Origin: Vibrio aestivus
GTDB lineage: Bacteria; Pseudomonadota; Gammaproteobacteria; Enterobacterales; Vibrionaceae
Direction of reading: 5' to 3'
Length of the DNA stretch: 64,000 bases
Assembly (NCBI GenBank): GCA_003263845.1
Contig: JYJN01000138.1
Coordinates: 57,378-121,377, forward strand
Shown: positions 49,949 through 59,295 of the stretch, in pieces
Layout of the letters: every line of letters starts with the position of its first letter
Numbering within the stretch: the first letter of the stretch is position 1
Program-made: the position numbers and the translations under genes
Notes under the pieces: model-generated
Database searches by the model: none
What the model saw: only the letters and a program-made list of their open reading frames with translations
Told to the model about the DNA's origin: nothing

Positions 49949-50284
49949 ATGTTTACAGTTCTACTTGTGATTTACCTGTTGGCAGCGCTTGGTGTAATTG
50001 GCCTAGTGTTGATTCAACAAGGTAAAGGCGCAGATATGGGAGCCTCATTCGGTGCTGGCGGTTCAAACACAGTGTTTGGCGCAAGCGGCTCAGGAAACTT
50101 CCTAACCCGAATGACTGCAATTTTTGCAACAGTATTTTTCATCCTTAGCTTAGTGCTTGGTAACATGACGACGAACAAGAGTGAGTCGCAGTGGGTTGAC
50201 CCAACTCAAGGTCAAGTCATCCAACAAGCTGAAGATGCTGCGAGTGGAATTCCAACTGGTAACGGTGACGAAATCCCTCAATAA
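49949..50284 (+). CDS. secG: preprotein translocase subunit SecG
   Basis: Small subunit of the SecYEG channel, 111 residues, with two membrane helices (about 2–22 and 53–73). The conserved loop between them is [32 protein letters not shown]. The C-terminal tail is polar and acidic. AGGTGG lies before the ATG. It is followed at once by tRNA-Leu(GAG), as in E. coli, so protein and tRNA genes share a transcript. Confidence 0.96.
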   Translation: MFTVLLVIYLLAALGVIGLVLIQQGKGADMGASFGAGGSNTVFGASGSGNFLTRMTAIFATVFFILSLVLGNMTTNKSESQWVDPTQGQVIQQAEDAASGIPTGNGDEIPQ

Positions 50285-50293
50285 AACGAATTT

Positions 50294-50377
50294 GCCGAGA
50301 TGGTGAAATTGGTAGACACGCTAGCATGAGGTGCTAGTGCCTTTGGTGTGAGGGTTCGAGTCCCTCTCTCGGCACCA
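50294..50377 (+). tRNA. leuU: tRNA-Leu (anticodon GAG)
   Basis: 84 bases with encoded CCA. Acceptor GCCGAGA/TCTCGGC; anticodon stem CTAGC/GCTAG around the loop ATGAGGT with GAG at 50328–50330; a long variable arm (class II) and the T-loop GTTCGAGTC. It reads CUC and CUU codons. It lies 9 bases after secG, matching E. coli secG–leuU. Confidence 0.97.
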
Positions 50378-50389
50378 TCGTTTACAAAC

Positions 50390-50417
50390 TTGTAAAACAC
50401 TTTGTTGAGCGTATAAT
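50390..50417 (+). promoter_or_regulatory. predicted sigma-70 promoter of the tRNA-fMet–rimP–nusA–infB operon
   Basis: TTGTAA-N16-TATAAT with a perfect −10 box. The start near 50424 lies about ten bases before the tRNA-fMet gene. Confidence 0.65.
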
Positions 50418-50432
50418 GCACAGCAAGTCGGA

Positions 50433-50509
<77 letters not shown>

Positions 50510-50602
50510 AATCCTTTTAGGATTCGTGGACAAGTTTGCGTAGTGTGGACAACACTGCGGGTTAGATGCAATTGTGCATTTAACATATCAGGGTCCAGCA
50601 AC

Positions 50603-50630
50603 AAAAAACCCCGACTTATCGGGGTTTTTT
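50603..50630 (+). terminator. leader terminator 1 before rimP
   Basis: AAAAAACCCCGA-CTTAT-CGGGGTTTTTT; a strong intrinsic terminator inside the operon leader. It either ends most tRNA transcripts or is an attenuator. Confidence 0.9.
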
Positions 50631-50684
50631 GTTATTTGAATTTTTGGTTTTACCAAGTTCAGATAGTTGCTTGGAATTTAAAAT

Positions 50685-50704
50685 GGGCTCTGAGCCCTTT
50701 TTTT
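50685..50704 (+). terminator. leader terminator 2 before rimP
   Basis: GGGCTC-T-GAGCCC followed by seven T. Its T run ends seven bases before the rimP ribosome site (GGAG at 50711), so the hairpin could also affect translation. Confidence 0.8.
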
Positions 50705-50722
50705 GTTTCTGGAGTGGTTAAA

Positions 50723-51178
50723 ATGACTGGTTTAGAAAGACAACTTACTGAAATGCTAGACGCACCTGTTGCGGCGGCTGGTTATGAGTTAGTTGGATTA
50801 GAATTTATCCGTGCAGGCGAATACTCAACACTGCGAATTTATATTGATCATGAAAATGGCATCAATGTTGATGACTGTGCTGAAGTAAGTCACCAAGCGA
50901 GTGCGGTACTGGATGTCGAAGATCCAATTTCTGTGGCTTATAACCTAGAAGTGTCTTCACCGGGTCTTGAAAGACCACTTTTCAAAGCAGCACATTATGA
51001 GCAGTTTATTGGTCACGAGGTAAGCATCGTACTAAAAATGGCTGTGGGTAACCGTCGTAAGTGGAAAGGTGTAATCCAATCTGTTGATGGTGAGAACATC
51101 GCTGTTTTGGTTGACGGACAAGAAGAAGTTTTTGTCTTGAGCAACATTTCGAAAGCAAACCTAATCCCTAAATTTTAG
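50723..51178 (+). CDS. rimP: ribosome maturation factor RimP
   Basis: Two-domain 30S assembly factor of 151 residues. The N-terminal ferredoxin-like part contains [36 protein letters not shown] and is followed by [15 protein letters not shown], the family signature; the C-terminal part is SH3-like ([18 protein letters not shown]). The ATG at 50723 follows GGAG; longer in-frame readings would start inside the leader terminators. First protein gene of the rimP–nusA–infB–rbfA–truB operon. Confidence 0.95.
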   Translation: MTGLERQLTEMLDAPVAAAGYELVGLEFIRAGEYSTLRIYIDHENGINVDDCAEVSHQASAVLDVEDPISVAYNLEVSSPGLERPLFKAAHYEQFIGHEVSIVLKMAVGNRRKWKGVIQSVDGENIAVLVDGQEEVFVLSNISKANLIPKF

Positions 51179-51229
51179 TTTTTTAGAGAAAACAGCTCTA
51201 GAGAAATAGAAGCTTAAGAGGCTAGATAA

Positions 51230-52714
51230 ATGAGTAAAGAAATTTTAGCGGTAGTTGAGGCGGTTTCTAACGAGAAAGCTGTACCTCGTGAGCGTATTTT
51301 CGAAGCGCTTGAAATTGCGCTAGCAACATCGACTAAGAAAAAGCACGAGATGGAAATCGAAGTGCGTGTAGAGATCGACCGTAAAACAGGTGAATTTGAA
51401 ACATTCCGTCGCTGGGAAGCGGTAGAGGAAGTTGAGTTCCCGACAAAACAGATCTCTATAGAAGCAGCTAAGTTTGAAGATGAAACAATTGAACTTGGTG
51501 ATTTCATTGAAGACGAAATCGATTCAGTAACGTTTGACCGTATTACGACTCAAACTGCGAAGCAAGTAATCGTACAGAAAGTACGTGAAGCTGAGCGTGC
51601 ACAAATCGTAGAGCAGTTCATCGACAACGAAGGTGAACTAGTGACTGGTGTGGTTAAGAAAGTTAACCGTGACACAGTGATTCTAGACCTAGGTAACAAC
51701 GCTGAAGCTGTTATCCTACGTGATGACCAACTTCCACGTGAAAACTTCCGTCCGGGCGACCGTGTACGTGGTCTTCTATACAAAGTTGCACCAGAAGCAC
51801 GTGGTTTCCAATTATTCATCACTCGCTCTAAGCCAGAGATGCTAGCGGAGCTATTCCGTGTTGAAGTTCCAGAAATCGGTGAAGAGCTGATTGAACTGAA
51901 AGGTGCTGCTCGCGATCCTGGTTCACGTGCAAAAATCGCAGTTAAGACTAACGATAAGCGTATTGACCCAGTGGGTGCGTGTGTTGGTATGCGTGGCGCT
52001 CGTGTACAAGCTGTTTCTGGTGAAATTGGCGGTGAGCGTATTGATATCGTTCTTTGGGATGATAACCCAGCTCAGTTCGTTATTAATGCAATGGCACCAG
52101 CAGATGTTGCTTCTATCATCGTTGATGAAGATGCAAACTCAATGGATATCGCTGTTGAAGCCGATAACCTAGCACAAGCGATTGGTCGTAATGGCCAAAA
52201 CGTACGTCTAGCCTCTCAACTTACGGGTTGGGAACTAAACGTAATGACGGTTGCTGATCTTCAGAAGAAACATCAAGAAGAATCAATGGCGTCTATCGAA
52301 AACTTCATGAAGTACCTAGATATCGAGCAAGATTTTGCTGAGATGCTAGTAGAAGAAGGTTTTTCATCTCTGGAAGAAGTCGCTTACGTACCAGTAAACG
52401 AACTATTAGAAATTGATGGCCTAAATGAAGAGATCATCGAAGAGCTACGTAGCCGTGCGAAAGACGCACTAACTACAATTGCTTTAGCGCAAGAAGAGTC
52501 GTTTGAAGGTTTAGAACCTGCAGAAGATTTACTAGGCCTTGAAGGTCTTGAGCGTGAAATGGCATTTAAACTGGCTGCAAAAGGCGTTGCCACGCTAGAA
52601 GATCTTGCAGACCAAGGTATCGATGACCTAGAAGGCATTGAAGGATTGACAGACGAGCGCGCAGGCGAGCTAATCATGGCTGCACGTAACATCTGTTGGT
52701 TCAACGAAGAGTAA
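51230..52714 (+). CDS. nusA: transcription termination/antitermination factor NusA
   Basis: RNA polymerase-associated factor of 494 residues acting in pausing, termination and antitermination. Domains in order: N-terminal RNAP-binding domain (1–130), S1 (about 133–200, [22 protein letters not shown]), KH1 and KH2 ([17 protein letters not shown] and [18 protein letters not shown]), and two acidic repeats in the last 140 residues (AR1, AR2), which are typical of gammaproteobacteria. In E. coli NusA controls its own operon at the leader terminators, and two such terminators precede rimP here. Confidence 0.97.
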   Translation: MSKEILAVVEAVSNEKAVPRERIFEALEIALATSTKKKHEMEIEVRVEIDRKTGEFETFRRWEAVEEVEFPTKQISIEAAKFEDETIELGDFIEDEIDSVTFDRITTQTAKQVIVQKVREAERAQIVEQFIDNEGELVTGVVKKVNRDTVILDLGNNAEAVILRDDQLPRENFRPGDRVRGLLYKVAPEARGFQLFITRSKPEMLAELFRVEVPEIGEELIELKGAARDPGSRAKIAVKTNDKRIDPVGACVGMRGARVQAVSGEIGGERIDIVLWDDNPAQFVINAMAPADVASIIVDEDANSMDIAVEADNLAQAIGRNGQNVRLASQLTGWELNVMTVADLQKKHQEESMASIENFMKYLDIEQDFAEMLVEEGFSSLEEVAYVPVNELLEIDGLNEEIIEELRSRAKDALTTIALAQEESFEGLEPAEDLLGLEGLEREMAFKLAAKGVATLEDLADQGIDDLEGIEGLTDERAGELIMAARNICWFNEE

Positions 52715-52737
52715 TAATTCAGCAAGGAGGAAGCGGC

Positions 52738-55422
52738 ATGACACAACTTACAGTAAAAGCTCTTAGTGAAGAGATTGGTACGCCAGTTGACCGCTTGATT
52801 GAACAACTTGCTGATGCAGGAATGAACAAAGCAAGCAACGACCAAGTTTCAGACGATGAGAAGCAAAAGCTTCTATCGCACCTGAAAAAAGAACATGGCG
52901 ATACGTCAGGTGAGTCTGAACCGACTCGCTTGACACTTCAGCGCAAAACGCGCAGCACACTGAGTGTTGCTGCTGGCGGTGGTAAGAGCAAAGATGTTCA
53001 AGTAGAAGTGCGTAAGAAGCGCACTTATGTGAAGCGCAGCACTATCGAAGATGAAGCAAATCGCGAAGCTGAGGAAGCAGCTAAGCGTGAAGCCGAAGAG
53101 CTTGCGAAACGTGAAGCTGAAGAGCAAGCAAAACGTGAAGCTGCAGAGAAAGCACAGCGCGAAGCCGAAGAGAAAGCGAAGCAAGAAGCGGATGCAAAAC
53201 GCAAAGCTGAAGAAAAGGCACAGCGCGCACAAGCTGATAAGGCTAAGAAAGAAATGAATGCAAAAAACGCAGATGTTACTGCGCAAGCTAAGAAAGAAGC
53301 TGATGAGCTAAAACGCCGTCAGGAAGAAGAGGCTAAGAAGAAAGCGGAACAAGAAGCGGCTAAGCTTGTTGAAGAAGCTCGTAAACTTGCTGAAGAGAAC
53401 GAAGCTCGCTGGAACGAAGCTGAGCAGAAGAAGAAAGAGCTTGAAAACTCTGACTACCATGTAACGACTTCTACTTACGCTCGTGAAGCAGAAGATGCAG
53501 CTGACCGTCGTGAAGAGGGTGGCGGTCGTCGTAAGAAGAAGAAAAAAGCTGGCAACGATAGCAATGATCGCGGTGGTCGTAACCAACGCGGCAAAGGCCG
53601 TAATAAAGGCAAACTTGCTAAGCCAACTTCAATGCAGCACGGCTTCGATAAAACAGCAACCGTTGCGAAAGCAGACGTTGTAATCGGTGAAACGATTGTT
53701 GTTTCTGAGCTAGCAAGCAAGATGTCTGTTAAAGGCACAGAAGTTATCAAAGTGATGATGAAGATGGGCGCTATGGCGACTATCAACCAAGTTATCGACC
53801 AAGAAACAGCGGCGCTTGTAGCAGAAGAGATGGGCCATAAGGTTATCCTTCGCAAAGAAAACGAGCTTGAAGAAGCGGTACTGTCTGATCGTGATAACAG
53901 CGCTGAGTCAGTGCCTCGCGCTCCTGTTGTTACTATCATGGGTCACGTTGACCACGGTAAAACATCAACACTTGACTACATCCGTAAAGCACACGTTGCT
54001 TCTGGTGAAGCTGGTGGTATTACACAGCACATCGGTGCATACCACGTTGAAACTGAAAACGGTATGATCACGTTCCTTGATACTCCTGGACACGCGGCAT
54101 TTACCGCTATGCGTGCTCGTGGTGCTCAAGCGACAGATATCGTTGTACTTGTTGTTGCAGCTGACGATGGCGTAATGCCACAAACAATCGAAGCAATCCA
54201 GCACGCGAAAGCGGCAGGTGTACCTCTGATTGTTGCGGTAAACAAGATCGATAAAGAAGATGCGAACCCAGATAACGTTAAGAATGAGCTAGCTCAGTAC
54301 GACGTAATTCCTGAGGAGTGGGGCGGCGAAAACATGTTCGTTCACATCTCTGCGAAACAGGGTACAAACATCGAAGGTCTTCTAGAAACTATTCTTCTAC
54401 AATCTGAAGTTCTTGAACTGACGGCTGTTGAAGAAGGCATGGCATCTGGTGTTGTTGTTGAATCTCGCCTAGATAAAGGTCGCGGTCCAGTTGCTACTGT
54501 TCTTGTTCAATCTGGTACGCTGAACAAAGGTGACATCCTTCTTTGTGGTCAAGAGTACGGCCGTGTACGTGCAATGCGCGATGAGAATGGTCAAGAGATC
54601 TTCACTGCAGGTCCATCTATCCCGGTTGAAATTATCGGCTTGTCAGGTGTTCCAGCGTCTGGTGACGAAGCAACTGTTGTACGTGATGAGCGTAAAGCAC
54701 GTGAAGTTGCTAACTACCGCCAAGGTAAATTCCGTGATGTGAAACTAGCGCGTCAACAGAAAGCGAAACTTGAGAACATGTTCTCTAACATGGCTGCTGG
54801 TGAAGTTGCTGAGCTTAACGTGGTACTTAAAGCTGACGTACAGGGTTCGGTTGAAGCAATTGCTGACTCGCTACTGAAACTATCTACTGACGAAGTTAAA
54901 GTGAACATTGTTGGCTCTGGTGTAGGTGGTATTACTGAAACTGACGCAGTACTTGCAGCAGCTTCTAACGCAATCATCCTAGGCTTTAATGTTCGTGCAG
55001 ACGCAACAGCTCGTCGTGCAGTTGAGAACGAAAACCTAGACCTTCGCTACTACTCAATCATTTACCAATTGATTGACGAAGTGAAACAAGCGATGGGCGG
55101 TATGCTTGCTCCAGAATTCAAGCAAGAGATCATTGGTCTTGCTGAAGTACGTGACGTGTTTAAGTCGCCTAAGCTAGGTGCAATCGCAGGTTGTATGGTT
55201 ACTGAAGGCCTAATTAAGCGCAGCAACCCAATCCGCGTACTACGTGATAACGTTGTTATCTACGAAGGTGAGCTTGAGTCACTACGTCGCTTTAAAGATG
55301 ACGTTCAAGAAGTTAAAAACGGCTACGAGTGTGGTATCGGCGTTAAGAACTACAATGATGTTCGCGTTGGTGACCAAATCGAAGTCTTCGAAATTGTCGA
55401 AGTTAAACGTACTCTTGACTAA
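52738..55422 (+). CDS. infB: translation initiation factor IF-2
   Basis: GTPase of 894 residues that brings fMet-tRNA to the 30S subunit. An N-terminal IF2_N domain ([14 protein letters not shown]) is followed by a long Ala/Glu/Lys/Arg-rich helical stretch (about 100–240) of heptad-like repeats, then a Gly/Arg/Lys-rich linker (about 260–300). A second IF2_N domain (about 315–365) leads to the G domain: GHVDHGKT (402–409), DTPGH (448–452) and NKID (502–505). Domains II–IV follow. AAGGAGG precedes the ATG at 52738; an in-frame TTG at 52696 lies inside nusA and is rejected. Confidence 0.97.
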   Translation: MTQLTVKALSEEIGTPVDRLIEQLADAGMNKASNDQVSDDEKQKLLSHLKKEHGDTSGESEPTRLTLQRKTRSTLSVAAGGGKSKDVQVEVRKKRTYVKRSTIEDEANREAEEAAKREAEELAKREAEEQAKREAAEKAQREAEEKAKQEADAKRKAEEKAQRAQADKAKKEMNAKNADVTAQAKKEADELKRRQEEEAKKKAEQEAAKLVEEARKLAEENEARWNEAEQKKKELENSDYHVTTSTYAREAEDAADRREEGGGRRKKKKKAGNDSNDRGGRNQRGKGRNKGKLAKPTSMQHGFDKTATVAKADVVIGETIVVSELASKMSVKGTEVIKVMMKMGAMATINQVIDQETAALVAEEMGHKVILRKENELEEAVLSDRDNSAESVPRAPVVTIMGHVDHGKTSTLDYIRKAHVASGEAGGITQHIGAYHVETENGMITFLDTPGHAAFTAMRARGAQATDIVVLVVAADDGVMPQTIEAIQHAKAAGVPLIVAVNKIDKEDANPDNVKNELAQYDVIPEEWGGENMFVHISAKQGTNIEGLLETILLQSEVLELTAVEEGMASGVVVESRLDKGRGPVATVLVQSGTLNKGDILLCGQEYGRVRAMRDENGQEIFTAGPSIPVEIIGLSGVPASGDEATVVRDERKAREVANYRQGKFRDVKLARQQKAKLENMFSNMAAGEVAELNVVLKADVQGSVEAIADSLLKLSTDEVKVNIVGSGVGGITETDAVLAAASNAIILGFNVRADATARRAVENENLDLRYYSIIYQLIDEVKQAMGGMLAPEFKQEIIGLAEVRDVFKSPKLGAIAGCMVTEGLIKRSNPIRVLRDNVVIYEGELESLRRFKDDVQEVKNGYECGIGVKNYNDVRVGDQIEVFEIVEVKRTLD

Positions 55423-55516
55423 AATTACTCTGTCTTAACGGCAGTAATTGGTTGTTGAATACACCATGGGGGGCTGGCTTTGACCATCCCCCATTCTTTC
55501 TAATAAGAGAAAAGAT

Positions 55517-55924
55517 ATGTCAAAAGAATTTAGCCGCACGCAGCGCGTAGCGCAGCAGCTGCAAAAAGAATTAGCCATGATCCTACAACGTGAAGTTCGT
55601 GACTCACGTCTAGGCATGGTAACGATTTCAGACGTAGAAGTGTCACGTGACCTTGCATATGCAAAAGTGTTTGTGACTTTCCTATGTGTGGGCGAACAAA
55701 CGCCGGAATCATGCATTAAGGCGCTACGTGAACACGAAGTACATATTCGCATGATGTTAGGTAAGCGTATTCGCCTTCGTCTAACACCTGAAATTCGTTT
55801 TGAATACGACAACACTTTGGTTGAAGGCATGCGTATGTCTAACCTTGTGAGTGAAGTTGTGAGTGAAGACAAGCGTAAGCAAACCGAGGCCGGTCGTGAT
55901 GAAGATCAGGCAGGTGAAGAGTAA
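55517..55924 (+). CDS. rbfA: ribosome-binding factor A
   Basis: Cold-shock 30S maturation factor of 135 residues with a KH-like fold that binds the 5' end of helix 1 of 16S rRNA. Family marks are [45 protein letters not shown] and the C-terminal [11 protein letters not shown]. The last 20 residues are acidic and polar. The TAA shares a base with the truB ATG (TAATG), so translation is coupled. The 94-base gap after infB holds a short imperfect hairpin (AATTACT/AGTAATT). Confidence 0.96.
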   Translation: MSKEFSRTQRVAQQLQKELAMILQREVRDSRLGMVTISDVEVSRDLAYAKVFVTFLCVGEQTPESCIKALREHEVHIRMMLGKRIRLRLTPEIRFEYDNTLVEGMRMSNLVSEVVSEDKRKQTEAGRDEDQAGEE

Positions 55925-56871
55925 TGGCTCGTCGTCGTAAAGGTCGCCCAATTAACGGAGTTATCTTACTCGACAAACCTACGGGTATTTCATCCAATGA
56001 CGCACTGCAGAAAGTAAAACGTATTTACTTTGCAGAAAAAGCAGGCCATACCGGTGCACTCGATCCATTGGCGACAGGTATGCTACCGATTTGTTTAGGT
56101 GAAGCGACCAAGTTTTCTCAGTTCCTACTGGACTCTGATAAACGTTATGTTGTGAAAGCGAAACTTGGTGAGCGTACCAATACTTCAGACTCAGATGGTG
56201 AAGTGGTTGAAACTCGTGAAGTGAATGTCACTCGTGAGCAATTAGAGCAATGCGTGGCAAGCTTTAAAGGTGAAACGGACCAAGTACCTTCAATGTTTTC
56301 AGCGTTGAAGTATCAAGGTCGTCCACTGTACGAATATGCTCGTGAAGGCATTGAAGTACCACGTGAAGCTCGTAAAATAACGGTTTACTCAATAGAGCTA
56401 CTTCGCTTTGAAGGCGATGAAATTGAAATGGAAGTGCACTGTTCAAAGGGCACTTACATTCGCACCATCACCGATGATCTTGGCGAAATGTTAGGTTGTG
56501 GTGCTCATGTGACTTACCTTCGTCGTACTGGTGTTGCCAAATACCCGTATGAAAAAATGGTGACATTAGAGCAGCTCAATGAGCTACTTGAACAGGCACA
56601 TCGTGACGAAGTAGCGCCAAAAGAGTTGCTCGATCCTTTGCTTATGCCGATGGATACCGCAGTACAAGATTTACCTGAAGTGAACTTGGATGCGGAACTT
56701 ACCAACTTGGTTCAGCACGGAATGCCAGTACCTGTTTTAGGTGCACCAGAAGGCACGCCACTGCGTATGACTTCAGGTGATGAAAAACTATTCATTGGGG
56801 TTGCTGAAGTGAATGCTGATGGTAAAGTGGCTCCGAAGCGATTAGTTGTATTTCGAGAAGAGTCGGAATAG
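55924..56871 (+). CDS. truB: tRNA pseudouridine-55 synthase TruB
   Basis: Makes pseudouridine 55 in the T-loop of almost all tRNAs; 315 residues. The catalytic Asp lies in [28 protein letters not shown] (about residue 48). [29 protein letters not shown] and a C-terminal PUA-like region follow. It overlaps rbfA by one base. In V. cholerae and E. coli rpsO follows; here a terminator and unrelated genes do. Confidence 0.96.
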   Translation: MARRRKGRPINGVILLDKPTGISSNDALQKVKRIYFAEKAGHTGALDPLATGMLPICLGEATKFSQFLLDSDKRYVVKAKLGERTNTSDSDGEVVETREVNVTREQLEQCVASFKGETDQVPSMFSALKYQGRPLYEYAREGIEVPREARKITVYSIELLRFEGDEIEMEVHCSKGTYIRTITDDLGEMLGCGAHVTYLRRTGVAKYPYEKMVTLEQLNELLEQAHRDEVAPKELLDPLLMPMDTAVQDLPEVNLDAELTNLVQHGMPVPVLGAPEGTPLRMTSGDEKLFIGVAEVNADGKVAPKRLVVFREESE

Positions 56872-56921
56872 CGATCATATCTCGTTGGAAGGTGTCTTGC
56901 CCTTGCATACAACTCACATTG

Positions 56922-56951
56922 AAAAGCCGAAGTGAATACTTCGGCTTTTTT
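56922..56951 (+). terminator. intrinsic terminator after truB
   Basis: AAAAGCCGAAGT-GAAT-ACTTCGGCTTTTTT; convergent with the lipoprotein gene. Confidence 0.9.
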
Positions 56952-56980
56952 ATATTCGATAGAGCGTCGATTTATGTTGA

Positions 56981-57412
56981 TTATTTTACAATATTTTCTG
57001 CCATCAACTGAGTTCTTAACTGCTCAGCTCGCTTTCTATTGACTCCGAAATCTGAGTAACCCACACGGGACTCAGAACGAACAATTAACTGTTCACCTTC
57101 TATTTTGATCTCGAGATCATCGACAAAACGCATGATTTGAGATGTGCACTCAATGCGAAGGTATTGGCCCTCTTTTACCGCAGTTTTTGCTCCTGGGAGC
57201 GATAGTGCGACTTCCTCAATGGCATCGATACTGGTTTCACCGACTAAGTTGAAAGGCGCAATAGAATGCTTCTCTCGGTCATCAATAGTCGAGACGCAAT
57301 TTGGTTTATCACCACAAGGTGAGGATGTTCTATCATCCATGTCGACAACTCCTTGGCTACAAGCGGTAAGTAGAATGGAGGAGGCGAAAATAAATCCTAT
57401 CTGTTTTTTCAT
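56981..57412 (-). CDS. DUF1499 family lipoprotein
   Basis: Predicted lipoprotein of 143 residues with a lipobox L-T-A-C at positions 15–18, so Cys18 would be lipidated. The rest matches DUF1499: PCGDKPNCVSTIDDREKHSIAPF near residues 33–54, a region with two conserved Cys, and the C-terminal VRSESRVGYSDFGVNRKRAEQLR. No function is established. It sits between the truB terminator and the terminator of the diflavin-reductase operon, so it is its own transcription unit. Confidence 0.82.
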   Translation of the reverse strand: MKKQIGFIFASSILLTACSQGVVDMDDRTSSPCGDKPNCVSTIDDREKHSIAPFNLVGETSIDAIEEVALSLPGAKTAVKEGQYLRIECTSQIMRFVDDLEIKIEGEQLIVRSESRVGYSDFGVNRKRAEQLRTQLMAENIVK

Positions 57413-57458
57413 AATATCCTCTATCTATCTGATGATTAAGAGTATACGACACAAAACA

Positions 57459-57485
57459 AAAAAGGATCTCTGCAGAGATCCTTTT
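57459..57485 (-). terminator. intrinsic terminator of the GltB-like/diflavin reductase operon
   Basis: A perfect palindrome (AAAGGATCTCTG and its complement) with T and A runs at its ends, 24 bases past the reductase stop on the minus strand. Confidence 0.88.
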
Positions 57486-57508
57486 CGTGTGTCAGAGGCT
57501 AACTTGGG

Positions 57509-59265
57509 TTAGTAAACATCGCGCACATAGCGTTTTTGCTTCTTCAAGTTGCTAATGTACTCTTTAGTTTGCTCTTCGCTGTGGTTGCCATGCAGCGCGA
57601 CGATATCATGCAGCGCTTTATCGACATCTTTTGCCATGTAGTAAGCATCGCCACACACAAAGAAGTAACCACCACGTTCTAACCACGCATAGAGCTCCGC
57701 ACCGTGCTCTCTCATCTTATCCTGAACATAGACTTTCTCAGCTTGGTCGCGAGAGAACGCCAGATCGAGTCGAGTTAAAACCTCTTTCTTCTGTAGAGAT
57801 TCAATCTCTTCTTGATAGATATAGTCTGTCGCACTGTTTCGATCGCCAAAGATTAACCAGTTGTCACCAGGTGATGCCTGTATCTCTCGCTCTTCTAGGA
57901 AAGCGCGGAACGGAGCAATACCTGTACCTGGCCAACCATGATCATTGGGGCCTTATCATCTTCAGGAACGGCGAAGTTTTTATTTGGAGCAAAGTAGCAT
58001 GGCACTTTTTCACCTTCATCAACGAGATCTGCTAACCAAGTTGAGCAAGTTCCGCCATATTCTCGCTCATCATTGGCATAACGCACACTACCGATAGTAA
58101 GGTGTACTTCATCGTTATGCTTGTTCAAGCTTGATGAAATAGAGTAGGCACGAGGAGCGATTGGTTTAAGCAGCGATAGAATCTCCGCTAGTGACAACGA
58201 GACGCCTGCGTAGTGCTTAACGAGATCGAGGATATCTTTACCCCAAAGGAAATCATTCAGCGCTGATGAGTCTTCATCGGCAAGCATCTGAATGACGCTA
58301 TGGTCGCTAGCTGCTTCAGCTAACGCTTTCAGCAGCTCTTTTGACGGTGTGCGGATATCTAATGTGCTGGTGAACAACTCTCGAAGGCTATGGCTTTCAC
58401 CATTCCAAGATGGCTTTTCATCACCACTGAACTGGAAATGTTCTAACAGTGCCTCAACCAGCTCAGGTTGATTTTCTGGGATTACATTTAATGCATCTCC
58501 CGGCTTATAAAATTCACCTGAACCTTCGAGTGAAAACTCGTAATGGACAATTTCTTTACTTGAGCCTTCTTTAGTTAAAGTTCGCTTGTGTTTCAACGTT
58601 GCTAATAGCGGGCTCTTACGGCCGTACTTTGACTTCTGCTTTGGGGCTGATTGCCCGCTTGCTGTCGCTTGTCCATCTTCTCCTTTGTCTGCTATCGCAG
58701 GTAAGGTCGCAATCATCCATTCTTCGGACGGTTGCTCGAAATCGATATCACAATCCACGCGGTCGGTAATGCGGGTAGCGCCAAGTTGCTCTAAACGCTC
58801 ATCCCACTGTTTACCTGCTAGGCAGAACTCATCGTAGCTGGTGTCACCAAGTGCTAAAACAGAGAAGTAAGTGTCGCTGAGCTTAGGCGCATTGTCTGAG
58901 CTCATTGTTTCCCAAAGTGACTCTGCGTTATCAGGGTGTTCGCCTTCACCATAAGTACTGGTGATAACAAGAATACGTGAAGACTTAACAAACACTTGAG
59001 CGTCGACATCATCCATGTCATGAACACTGGCGGTAAGGCCGTACTCTTTGGCTTTTTCTGCGGTATCGTAGGCGACACTCTCTGCGTTACCTGTTTGCGA
59101 ACCATAAAGGATAGTCAGTCCTTTAACTTGAGGTTTTGATTCTGCGTGAACCACGGACTCTTCTTTCACTAAAAGACGCGAGTGTAGGCCGGAAAAGAAG
59201 CCCGCCAACCAAGTCTTTTGGTCTTCATTAAATGGTATATCTTGTGGCAAATGAGGTACTTTCAT
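57509..59265 (-). CDS. CysJ-like NADPH diflavin reductase (one frameshift)
   Basis: Protein of about 585 residues with the full diflavin layout of CysJ (sulfite reductase flavoprotein). A flavodoxin/FMN domain carries [14 protein letters not shown] (56–60 SQTGN), an FAD domain carries [20 protein letters not shown] and [12 protein letters not shown], and an NADPH domain carries [13 protein letters not shown] and [13 protein letters not shown], ending in RYVRDVY. The frame breaks near 57931; one base restores VGPGTGIAP. AGGAAG precedes the ATG. No sulfite reductase hemoprotein (CysI) gene is nearby. Instead it lies 30 bases after a glutamate-synthase-like gene on the same strand, so it probably passes electrons from NADPH to that protein. 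Assignment to sulfite reduction by name alone would be unsafe. Confidence 0.86.
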
Positions 59266-59295
59266 TGTTCTTCCTATCTAATGCTTCGCCTATCC

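Noticed and set aside
53308..53586. Hydrophobic minus-strand open frame within infB
   Set aside because: It is the complement of the Lys/Glu/Arg-rich repeat, which reads as Leu/Phe/Ser-rich; an artefact of composition.
57509..59265. True sulfite reductase subunit CysJ of a cysJIH operon
   Set aside because: No cysI or cysH adjoins it; the upstream co-transcribed gene is GltB-like. Vibrio cysJIH is, as I recall, elsewhere.
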